Assembly: GCF_001315015.1 (NCBI RefSeq)
Contig: NZ_CP012915.1
Location: 1,226,501-1,290,500, forward strand
Source of the DNA: Azospirillum brasilense
Lineage (GTDB): Bacteria; Pseudomonadota; Alphaproteobacteria; Azospirillales; Azospirillaceae
Length of the DNA: 64,000 nt
Reading direction: 5' to 3'
The notes below the pieces were generated by a model that was given only the letters and a program-made list of their open reading frames with translations, was not told where the DNA came from and made no database searches. The position numbers were made by a program, and so were the translations under genes. Shown here piece after piece: positions 48,045 to 57,383 of the stretch. The first letter of the stretch is position 1. Every line of letters begins with the position of its first letter.

Positions 48045-49709
48045 GTGAACAACCTTCTGCAGACCTTGCGCAATCTGGGTCCCGCGCGCCTGGCCGCCAT
48101 CGGTGGCGTCGGCCTGCTCCTGATCGGATTTTTCGTTTACCTGATGACCCGCCTCTCCACCCCGGAGATGGAGCTTCTCTACGCCGAACTCCAGCCGACC
48201 GAGGCCGCCGCCATCGCCAAGAAGCTGGAGGAGGCGAAGGTCCCCTTCACGGTCGACAAGACCGGCACGAAGATCATGGTCGCCGCCGAACAGGTGGGGC
48301 CGACCCGCATGCGGATGGCCGCCGCCGGCCTGCCCTCGGGCGGTTCGATCGGCTACGAGCTGTTCGACAAGGGCGAAGGCTTCGGCGCCACCAGCTTCAT
48401 GCAGAACATCAACCATCTGCGCGCCCTGGAAGGCGAGATGGCGCGCACGGTGCAGACGCTGAACGGGGTGCAGAGCGCCCGCGTCCATCTGGTGCTGCCC
48501 AAGCGCGAGCTGTTCGCCCGCCAGCAGAACCCGGCGACGGCCAGCATCTTCATAAAGCTGCGCCCTGGCGCCCAGCTGTCGCGCGAGAACATCCAGGCGA
48601 TCCAGCATCTCATCGCCGCCTCCGTTCCGAACCTCGACCCCAGCCGCATCTCCATCGTCGACGACAAGGGCACCCTGCTCGCCCGCGGCACCGGCAACGA
48701 CAGCGCGGACGCCATGCTGGCCTCGGCGGAGGAGAAGAAGGTCGCCTACGAGAGCCGCATCGCCCGCATCATCGAAGATCTGCTGGGCCGCACCGTCGGC
48801 TACGGCAAGGTGCGGGCGGAGGTCTCGGCCGACCTCGACTTCGACCGCATCACCACGCAATCCGAAATCTTCGATCCGGAAAGTCAGGTCGTCCGCTCCA
48901 CCCAGACGGTGACGGAGGCGAACGAGAGCCACGACCGCGACCCGCTGTCGCCGGTCACCGTGGACCAGAACCTGCCGACCGCGCAGTCGGGAAACAACGC
49001 CGGGCCGATCTCGCAGAACAAGCAGAACCGCAGCGAAGAGACCATCAACTACGAGATCAGCCGGACCACCAAGAACCATGTCCGCGAATCCGGGCAGGTG
49101 CGCCGCCTGTCGGTCGCGGTGCTGGTCGACGGCACCTACAGCCTGCCCAAGGACGGCAACCCGGCGGCCTACCAGCCGCGGCCGGAGCAGGAGCTGGAAA
49201 GCATCAAGGCGCTCGTCCGCTCCGCTGTCGGCCTCGACGCCGTGCGCGGCGACACGCTGGAAGTCATCAACATGCGCTTCTGGTCGCCGGAAGACGACAT
49301 CCAGAAGCCCGAGGAACTCTTCCTCGGCATGACCAAGGACGACCTGTTCCGCATCGCGGAGATGGTCGTGCTGGGCATTGTCGCCGTCCTTATCATCCTG
49401 CTGGTCATCCGCCCGCTGATCACCCGCGCCTTCGAGAAGGCCGACCAGCAGGAGGAGGACGACATGGACCGCCTGCTGGCCGACCAGAGCGGCATGCCCG
49501 CCGCCCTGGCCGCGCCGACCGGCGCGCTGGCCCAGGACCTCGCCCTGGAGGCCGCCCAGGCCGACGAGGAGTTGGAGCAGATGATCGACATCAACCGCGT
49601 CGAAGGCCGCGTCCGCGCCTCCTCGCTGCGCAAGGTCGGCGAGATCGTGGAGAAGCATCCGGAGGAAGCGGTGTCGATCCTGCGCAACTGGCTGTACCAG
49701 GAGAGCTGA
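48045..49709 (+). CDS. fliF: Flagellar MS-ring protein FliF
   Basis: A 554-residue FliF that forms the MS ring in the inner membrane. N-terminal membrane helix (AAIGGVGLLLIGFFVYLMTRL), then the ring-building motifs (LLYAELQPTEAAAIAKKLEE, PKRELFARQQNPATASIF), a second helix (EMVVLGIVAVLIILLVIRPL), and a C-terminal FliG-binding tail (INRVEGRVRASSLRKVGEIV). The start is GTG at 48045. Gene fliG does not follow here. First gene of the flagellar operon. Confidence 0.95.
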   Translation: MNNLLQTLRNLGPARLAAIGGVGLLLIGFFVYLMTRLSTPEMELLYAELQPTEAAAIAKKLEEAKVPFTVDKTGTKIMVAAEQVGPTRMRMAAAGLPSGGSIGYELFDKGEGFGATSFMQNINHLRALEGEMARTVQTLNGVQSARVHLVLPKRELFARQQNPATASIFIKLRPGAQLSRENIQAIQHLIAASVPNLDPSRISIVDDKGTLLARGTGNDSADAMLASAEEKKVAYESRIARIIEDLLGRTVGYGKVRAEVSADLDFDRITTQSEIFDPESQVVRSTQTVTEANESHDRDPLSPVTVDQNLPTAQSGNNAGPISQNKQNRSEETINYEISRTTKNHVRESGQVRRLSVAVLVDGTYSLPKDGNPAAYQPRPEQELESIKALVRSAVGLDAVRGDTLEVINMRFWSPEDDIQKPEELFLGMTKDDLFRIAEMVVLGIVAVLIILLVIRPLITRAFEKADQQEEDDMDRLLADQSGMPAALAAPTGALAQDLALEAAQADEELEQMIDINRVEGRVRASSLRKVGEIVEKHPEEAVSILRNWLYQES

Positions 49710-49713
49710 CGCG

Positions 49714-50484
49714 ATGAGCTCGGTCCGCAAATTCCTGTTCGACGAGTCCTTCGACGTGGACGCGCCGCCGCGCCGACAGCGTCAGGCCGACGACGACTAT
49801 TTCGACAACATCCCCCTGCCGGAACCGGAACCGGAGCCGGAGCCGGAACTGCCGCCCGAGCCACCGCCGCCGGTGTTCGGCGAGGCCGATCTGGCCGCCG
49901 CCCGCGCCGCCGGCTTCGCAGAGGGCGAGACCGCCGGCAAGTCGACGGGCTATGGCAAGGGGTTCCTGGACGGCAACAACGCCGGCCGCAAGGACGGTTA
50001 CGAGAACGCCCGCGCCGAGATCGAGGCAACGGTGCAGGCGCGAATCGCCAACGCCCTGGAAACCATCGGCAACGGCGTGCAGCATCTGCTGAACGAGCAT
50101 TACGCCACCAGCGCCCAGCGGGCCGACCAGCCCGTTCACATCGCGTTGGCCATCGTCCGCAAGCTGATGCCGGAGCTGGCGCGGCGCGGCGGGCTGATGG
50201 AGGTGGAAGGGCTGGTGCGCGCCTGCCTGACCGACCTGATCGACGAGCCGCGCCTGGTGGTGCGCGTCGCCGACGACATGGTGGACGCGGTGCGCGAGCA
50301 TCTGGATCAGGTGATCGCAGCCCGTGGCTTCGGCGCGAAGCTGATGGTGGTGGGCGATTCCGGCCTGGCACCGGGAAGCTGCCGGATCGAATGGGCCGAA
50401 GGCGGGGTGGAGCGGGACACCGCCGGCCTGCTTGCCCAGATCGAGCGGCGGATGGCCGGCCTGCTGGAGGCGCCGCCGGGCTGA
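49714..50484 (+). CDS. fliH: Flagellar export stator protein FliH (FlbE)
   Basis: A 256-residue FliH-type protein that regulates the FliI ATPase. The N-terminal third is proline- and glutamate-rich (EPEPEPEPELPPEPPPP). Then come glycine-rich GxxxG helices (AARAAGFAEGETAGKSTGYG, followed by KGFLDGNNAGRKDGYENA), typical of FliH, and a C-terminal V/A-ATPase stator-like domain (VRVADDMVDAVREHLD, GSCRIEWAEGGVERD). In Caulobacter the equivalent gene is flbE. It follows fliF by 4 bases. Confidence 0.85.
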   Translation: MSSVRKFLFDESFDVDAPPRRQRQADDDYFDNIPLPEPEPEPEPELPPEPPPPVFGEADLAAARAAGFAEGETAGKSTGYGKGFLDGNNAGRKDGYENARAEIEATVQARIANALETIGNGVQHLLNEHYATSAQRADQPVHIALAIVRKLMPELARRGGLMEVEGLVRACLTDLIDEPRLVVRVADDMVDAVREHLDQVIAARGFGAKLMVVGDSGLAPGSCRIEWAEGGVERDTAGLLAQIERRMAGLLEAPPG

Positions 50485-50549
50485 CGCCGCGGCGGACCGA
50501 TTGCGGCGAACAGGATTTTTTGAGGTTCTAAGGGCTTCTGGAGACTTCG

Positions 50550-50879
50550 ATGGCCAAGGACAGCTTCTCCCTCGACGAGTTGGACGGCGGCGGCCGCAGC
50601 GACATTGCGGAGTACGAGACCGGCCTGGGTCCGGCCAAGGACCTGGAAGCGGTCTACGACATTCCCGTCCAGATCTCCGCCGTGCTCGGCAAATCGACCA
50701 TGCAGGTCAGCCAATTGCTCAAGCTCGGGCGCGGCGCGGTGGTGGAACTGGACCGCAAGGTCGGCGAGGCCATTGACATCTACGTGAACAACCGCTTGGT
50801 CGCCCGCGGCGAGGTCGTGGTGGTGGAAGACCGGCTGGGCATCACCATGACCGAAATCATCAAGTCGGACCGCGGATGA
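50550..50879 (+). CDS. fliN: Flagellar switch protein FliN
   Basis: A 109-residue FliN, part of the C-ring switch. The SpoA-like core reads YDIPVQISAVLGKSTMQVSQ then LLKLGRGAVVELDRKVGEAI and VNNRLVARGEVVVVEDRLGI. N-terminal 30 residues are acidic. It lies 65 bases after fliH, the largest gap of the operon's first part. Its stop overlaps the motA-like start. Confidence 0.95.
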   Translation: MAKDSFSLDELDGGGRSDIAEYETGLGPAKDLEAVYDIPVQISAVLGKSTMQVSQLLKLGRGAVVELDRKVGEAIDIYVNNRLVARGEVVVVEDRLGITMTEIIKSDRG

Positions 50880-51742
50880 GCCTCACACGAGACAGCGCCG
50901 AATCGTCCCGCCGGGGTGGGCGTTCGGCCCGCCCGCGCGGCGGGGTGGACATGGCGACGCTGGTCGGCTTGGCCGCCGCCGCCGTGGTCATCTTCGTCGC
51001 CATGGCGTCGGGCGGCAGCTTGCGCGCCTTCATCGACCCGCCGTCGCTCATCATCGTGTTGGGCGGCACGCTGGCGGTCACCACCGCCTCCTTCTCGCTG
51101 TCCGACGTGGCCATCGCGTGGCGCGACGCCGGGGCGGTGCTGATCCACCGGACCAGCGACCCGCGCGGCGTGGCCCGGCAGGTGCTCCTGCTCGCCGAGG
51201 CGGCGCGCCGCGCGCCGGAGACGCTGCGCAACGTCCTGCCGGAGCTGAAGCACGAGTCGTTCCTGCACCGCTCCGTCACGCTGGTGGCCGAGGGGCTGCC
51301 GCCCGACGACATCGAGCGGATGCTGATCGGCGAGGTCGAGGCGTCGGGCGCCGGCAAGGTCAAGAGCGCCGGCGTGCTGCGCCGCGCGTCGGAGGTGGCG
51401 CCGGCCATGGGGCTGATCGGCACGCTGGTCGGCCTCGTCCAGATGCTGGGCAGCCTGAACGACCCGTCAAGCATCGGCCCTGCCATGGCGCTGGCCCTGC
51501 TGACCACCTTCTACGGGGCGGTGCTCGGCAACGTCGCGCTCGCTCCGCTGGCCGCCAAGGTGGAGCGGACGGCGGAGGAGGACGCGCTCGTCAAGACTCT
51601 CTACACCATCGGCGCGGTATCCATCGCGCGTCAGGAAAATCCGCGGCGTCTGGAGATGCTCCTGAACGCCGTTCTTCCGCCTGGAAAGCGGATTCAGTAC
51701 TTCGATCGGGACTCCGACCGGGGTTCTCCGAGGGGAGCGTAA
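50876..51742 (+). CDS. MotA/PomA-like stator subunit
   Basis: A 288-residue MotA-family protein, the proton-channel stator part that powers flagellar rotation. It has four membrane helices and the patterns AFIDPPSLIIVLGGTLAV and GLIGTLVGLVQMLGSLNDPS followed by IGPAMALALLTTFYGAVLGN. It resembles the shorter PomA/MotA type. A 24-residue serine/arginine-rich N-terminus is extra. No MotB partner is beside it in this window. Overlaps fliN by 4 bases. Confidence 0.88.
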   Translation: MSLTRDSAESSRRGGRSARPRGGVDMATLVGLAAAAVVIFVAMASGGSLRAFIDPPSLIIVLGGTLAVTTASFSLSDVAIAWRDAGAVLIHRTSDPRGVARQVLLLAEAARRAPETLRNVLPELKHESFLHRSVTLVAEGLPPDDIERMLIGEVEASGAGKVKSAGVLRRASEVAPAMGLIGTLVGLVQMLGSLNDPSSIGPAMALALLTTFYGAVLGNVALAPLAAKVERTAEEDALVKTLYTIGAVSIARQENPRRLEMLLNAVLPPGKRIQYFDRDSDRGSPRGA

Positions 51743-51743
51743 G

Positions 51744-53282
<1,539 letters not shown>

Positions 53283-53317
53283 TCCGCTGATCGGGGGAAA
53301 GGCGGAGGAGCGGCGGC

Positions 53318-55480
53318 ATGGCATTGACCGAACACAATCCGGGGGCACGCGCGGGCGGCGGCAACATGTCCGCGCTGACCGACATGGTGGTTGTCGCCAA
53401 GGGGGCGCTGAAGCGCGGCGACCTCATCATGGCGGCCGGCATCATGCTGATCGTCGTCGGGCTGATCCTGCCGCTGCCGCCGATGCTGCTCGACATGATG
53501 CTCGGGCTGAACGTCACCATCTCGATCCTGATCCTGATGGTGGTGCTGTTCATCGAAAAGCCGCTGGAGCTGTCGTCCTACCCGACGATCCTGCTGATCA
53601 CGACGCTGCTGCGCCTGTCGCTGAACATGGCGTCGACCCGCCTGATCCTGACGCAGGGGCACGAGGGGACATCCGCGGCGGGCCATGTGATCGAGGCCTT
53701 CGCCGGCTTCGTCATGGGCGGCGATTTCATCATCGGCGTGATCGTCTACGCGATTTTGACGATCGTGAACTTCAAGGTCATCACCGCCGGTTCGGGCCGC
53801 ATCGCCGAAGTGGCGGCGCGCTTCACCCTGGACGCCATGCCCGGCAAGCAGATGGCCATCGACGCCGACCTGTCCGCCGGCATGATCGACGAGACCACCG
53901 CCCGCGCCAAGCGCAAGGAGCTGGAGGACGAAAGCGCCTTCTTCGGCTCCATGGACGGTGCGTCGAAGTTCGTGAAGGGCGACGCCGTCGCCGGCCTGAT
54001 GATCATGTTCATCAACATCATCGGCGGCGTGTCGCTGGCGGTCCTGCGCTACGACATGCCGATCCTGCAGGCGCTGGACACCTTCACCAAGCTGACCATC
54101 GGCGACGGCCTCGTCTCGCAGATCCCGGCGCTGGTCATCTCCATCTCCGCCGGCTTCCTGGTGTCGAAGGCCGGCACCGGCGGCTCCACCGACAAGGCGG
54201 TGGTCGGGCAGCTCACCAACCACATCAGCGCGCTGGGCCTGTCGGCGGGCGCCATGACCCTGCTGGCCCTGATGCCCGGCATGCCGGTGCTGCCTTTCCT
54301 CCCGGTGATCGCCGCCATCGGGGCCGCCGCCTGGTATCTGCCGAAGTTGCGCGCCAAGAAGGAGGCGGAGGAGGCGGAGGCCGCCGCCGCCGAGGCCGCG
54401 GGCATGGGCGGGCCGGGCGGCGGGGCCGCCCCGATGGCCGACGAGCCGATCGCCACGGCGCTGGCCATCGACCTGATCCGGCTGGAACTGGGCTACGGCC
54501 TGCTGTCGCTGATCAACCAGCCGCAGGCGGGCAGCCACCGGCTGACCGACCAGATCAAGGGCCTGCGCCGTCAGATCGCCGGCGAGGTCGGCTTCGTCAT
54601 GCCGGCGGTGCGCATCCAGGACAACCTCCAGCTTCCGCCCAACGCCTACATCATCCGCGTCAAGGAGATCGAGGCGGGACGCGGCGACATCCGCCCGAAC
54701 ATGCTTCTCGTCATGGACCCGCGCGGCGAGGCGATGAGCCTGCCCGGCGAGCAGACGGTGGAGCCGACCTTCGGCCTGCCGGCCATCTGGATCGAGCCGG
54801 GCTACCGCGAGGAGGCGCTGTTCAAGGGCTACACGGTGGTCGACCCGTCCACGGTCATCACCACGCATCTGACGGAACTCATCAAGGACAACATGCCGGA
54901 GCTGCTGTCCTTCACCGAGACGCAGAAGCTGCTGGACGAGCTGGACAAGGAGCACCAGAAGCTGATCGCCGACGTGGTGCCGGCGCAGATCACTGTGGGC
55001 GGATTGCAACGGGTGTTGCAGAACCTGCTTGCAGAACGGGTGTCGGTACGCGATCTTGCGACCATTCTGGAAGGCGTGTCCGAGGCGGCAAGCCAAACCC
55101 GCAGCATCACGCAGATCACCGAGCATGTGCGCACGCGCCTGGCGCGGCAGATCTGCGACGCGAACATCAACGAGATGGGAGTCATCCCGCTCGTCACCCT
55201 GTCCCCCGAGTGGGAGCAGGCGTTCGCGGAATCGCTGGTGGGTGACGGCGACGACCGGCAACTGACGATGGCGCCAAGCCGGCTTCAGCAATTCATCACT
55301 TCGGTCCGCCAAACCTTCGAGCGACACGCCATGATGGGCGAGACCCCCGTCCTGTTGACCAGCCCGCTGATCCGTCCCTTCGTCCGCTCGATCGTCGAGC
55401 GGTTCCGGCCGGCCACCGTGGTGATGTCGCAGAACGAGATCCACCCCAAGGCGCGGATCAAGACCCTGGGGCAGATCTGA
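53318..55480 (+). CDS. flhA: FlhA, flagellar type III export gate
   Basis: A 720-residue FlhA. Seven or eight membrane helices lie in the first half. The FHIPEP signature LRLSLNMASTRLILTQG, NFKVITAGSGRIAEVAARFT and DAMPGKQMAIDADLSAG are present. The cytoplasmic part binds export chaperones (RLELGYGLLSLINQP, GFVMPAVRIQDN). A clear GGAGGAG ribosome-binding site precedes the ATG. In-frame ATG 53366 is an alternative. Confidence 0.96.
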   Translation: MALTEHNPGARAGGGNMSALTDMVVVAKGALKRGDLIMAAGIMLIVVGLILPLPPMLLDMMLGLNVTISILILMVVLFIEKPLELSSYPTILLITTLLRLSLNMASTRLILTQGHEGTSAAGHVIEAFAGFVMGGDFIIGVIVYAILTIVNFKVITAGSGRIAEVAARFTLDAMPGKQMAIDADLSAGMIDETTARAKRKELEDESAFFGSMDGASKFVKGDAVAGLMIMFINIIGGVSLAVLRYDMPILQALDTFTKLTIGDGLVSQIPALVISISAGFLVSKAGTGGSTDKAVVGQLTNHISALGLSAGAMTLLALMPGMPVLPFLPVIAAIGAAAWYLPKLRAKKEAEEAEAAAAEAAGMGGPGGGAAPMADEPIATALAIDLIRLELGYGLLSLINQPQAGSHRLTDQIKGLRRQIAGEVGFVMPAVRIQDNLQLPPNAYIIRVKEIEAGRGDIRPNMLLVMDPRGEAMSLPGEQTVEPTFGLPAIWIEPGYREEALFKGYTVVDPSTVITTHLTELIKDNMPELLSFTETQKLLDELDKEHQKLIADVVPAQITVGGLQRVLQNLLAERVSVRDLATILEGVSEAASQTRSITQITEHVRTRLARQICDANINEMGVIPLVTLSPEWEQAFAESLVGDGDDRQLTMAPSRLQQFITSVRQTFERHAMMGETPVLLTSPLIRPFVRSIVERFRPATVVMSQNEIHPKARIKTLGQI

Positions 55481-55523
55481 TGCAGGCCATGACGAACCAG
55501 TGTGACGGGCGGGGAGCGGGCCG

Positions 55524-56585
55524 ATGCGGCTGAAGTCGTTCCACGCCAAGTCCATGTCCGAAGCCATGCGCATGGTCCGCCAGACGCTGGGCGACGATGC
55601 CATCATCGTCGCCACGCGCGAGGAGGACGGCGGCGGCGTTCGCGTGACCGCGGCGGTGGAGGACGACGATCTGCTGATGGCGCAGGCGCGCACAGCCCAG
55701 CCGACCCGGACCTCCCGCCCCGTGGTGGTGGTCGAGGAGGAGCCGGAGATCGACGTGGGCGAGGTGGTGGCCGACGTGCTGCACCGCCACGGCGTGCCCG
55801 CGGCCCTGGCCGAGCAGCTGATCGACGCCGCCGCCGGGCTGGACACCGACGACCCCGCGCTGGCGCTGGGCGCCGCCCTCGACTCCATGTTCACCTTCAG
55901 CCCGCTGCAGGACCGGCGCGGCGGCAACAAGCCGCTGATCCTGGTCGGCCCGCCGGGCAGCGGCAAGACGCTGATCGTCGCCAAGCTGGCCGCCCAGGCG
56001 GTGTTCCGCAAACGCTCGGTCGGCGTGATCACCACCGACACGGTTCGCGCCGGCGGCATGGAACAGTTGGCCGCCTTCACGCGTCTGATGAAAATCAAAC
56101 TGGCGACGGTGGAGGATCCCGACGCGCTCGCGGGCGCGTTCGAGGTCAGCCGCGGCGCCGACGTCGTCCTGGTGGATACCGCCGGGCGCAACCCCTACAA
56201 CCGGGAAGACATGGCCGACCTCAAGGCCCTGCTGTCCGCCGGGGTGGCCGAGCCGATCCTCGTGCTCCCCGCCGGGCTGGACGCCATGGAAGCCGCCGAC
56301 ATCGCCCAATCCTTCAAGGCGCTGGGCGTGCGGCGGATGCTGATCACCCGGCTCGACATGGCGCGTCGGCTGGGCAGTCTCCTGGGCACCGCGCACCGCG
56401 CGCGGATGGCCTTCTGCAACGCCAGCGTTTCCTCCAAGGTGGCCGAAGGGCTGACACCGCTGAACCCGGTGGCCTTCGCCCGCCTGATGATGCCCGCCGA
56501 GGACAAGGCGGCGCGCAACCGGCCCAAGCCGGTGGCTCCTGCCAAGACCAAAGCCGTTCGTTCTTCGTCGAGGACCATCCCATGA
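55524..56585 (+). CDS. flhF: FlhF, SRP-type GTPase for flagellar placement
   Basis: A 353-residue SRP-family GTPase, which sets flagellum position and number with FlhG. GPPGSGKT (142-149), DTVRAGGMEQL, DTAGRNPYN and TRLDMARRLG are the nucleotide motifs. The N-terminal basic and B-domain is short (about 130 residues). The fourth motif has arginine where TKLD is usual. Its stop overlaps the next start by four bases. Confidence 0.93.
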   Translation: MRLKSFHAKSMSEAMRMVRQTLGDDAIIVATREEDGGGVRVTAAVEDDDLLMAQARTAQPTRTSRPVVVVEEEPEIDVGEVVADVLHRHGVPAALAEQLIDAAAGLDTDDPALALGAALDSMFTFSPLQDRRGGNKPLILVGPPGSGKTLIVAKLAAQAVFRKRSVGVITTDTVRAGGMEQLAAFTRLMKIKLATVEDPDALAGAFEVSRGADVVLVDTAGRNPYNREDMADLKALLSAGVAEPILVLPAGLDAMEAADIAQSFKALGVRRMLITRLDMARRLGSLLGTAHRARMAFCNASVSSKVAEGLTPLNPVAFARLMMPAEDKAARNRPKPVAPAKTKAVRSSSRTIP

Positions 56586-57376
56586 CCGATCCGGTGTTTC
56601 CGGCCGCCCTCAAGAACGTTCACCCGCTGCGCGGTGCCAACGTCATCGCCGTGGCCAGTGGAAAGGGCGGCGTCGGCAAGACGTGGTTCTCGATCACGCT
56701 CGCCCACGCGCTGACCAAGATGGGCAAGAACTCGCTGCTGTTCGACGGCGACCTCGGCCTCGCCAACGTCGACATCCAGCTCGGCTTCCAGCCGAAGAAC
56801 GATCTGGGCGCGGTGATCAACGGCGACGTGACGCTGGGCCGCGCGGCCCAGCGCTACACCGAGGGCGGCTTCGACATCATCGCCGGCCGCTCCGGCTCCG
56901 GCACGCTCGCCCAGCTGCCGAGCCAGCGCCTGTCCGGCCTGCGCAACGACCTGATGGAGCTGGCCCGGCGCTACGACTGCGTCATCATGGACATGGGCGC
57001 CGGCGTCGACCGCACGGTGCGCACCCTGTCCGGCCCGGCCGGGACGACGCTGGTGGTGACGACGGACGAGCCGACCTCGCTGACCGATGCCTACGCCTTC
57101 ATCAAGCTGACCCACGCCACCAACCCCACCGCCGACCTGCGCGTCGTGGTGAACATGGCGCAGAGCGTGAAGGACGGCGAGCGGACCTACGGCACCATCC
57201 TGAAGGCCTGCCAGAACTTCCTGAAGTACAAGCCCGCCCTGGCCGGCATCATCCGCCGCGACCTGAAGGTGCGCGACGCCATCCGCAACCAGTCGCCGCT
57301 GCTGACCCGCTCCCCCAGTTCCGACGCTGCGCGGGACGTGCTGGCCATCGCCCAGCGGCTTCTGAACGGCCAGTAA
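56582..57376 (+). CDS. flhG: FlhG (FleN), MinD-type ATPase
   Basis: A 264-residue MinD/ParA-like ATPase that limits flagellar number. The deviant Walker A motif is SGKGGVGKT (26-34). DGDLGLANVDIQLG, MGAGVDRTVRTLSGPAG and TTDEPTSLTDAYAFIK follow. It lacks the amphipathic membrane-binding end of MinD as far as I can see. It is translationally coupled to flhF. Confidence 0.94.
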   Translation: MTDPVFPAALKNVHPLRGANVIAVASGKGGVGKTWFSITLAHALTKMGKNSLLFDGDLGLANVDIQLGFQPKNDLGAVINGDVTLGRAAQRYTEGGFDIIAGRSGSGTLAQLPSQRLSGLRNDLMELARRYDCVIMDMGAGVDRTVRTLSGPAGTTLVVTTDEPTSLTDAYAFIKLTHATNPTADLRVVVNMAQSVKDGERTYGTILKACQNFLKYKPALAGIIRRDLKVRDAIRNQSPLLTRSPSSDAARDVLAIAQRLLNGQ

Positions 57377-57383
57377 GTCCGGG

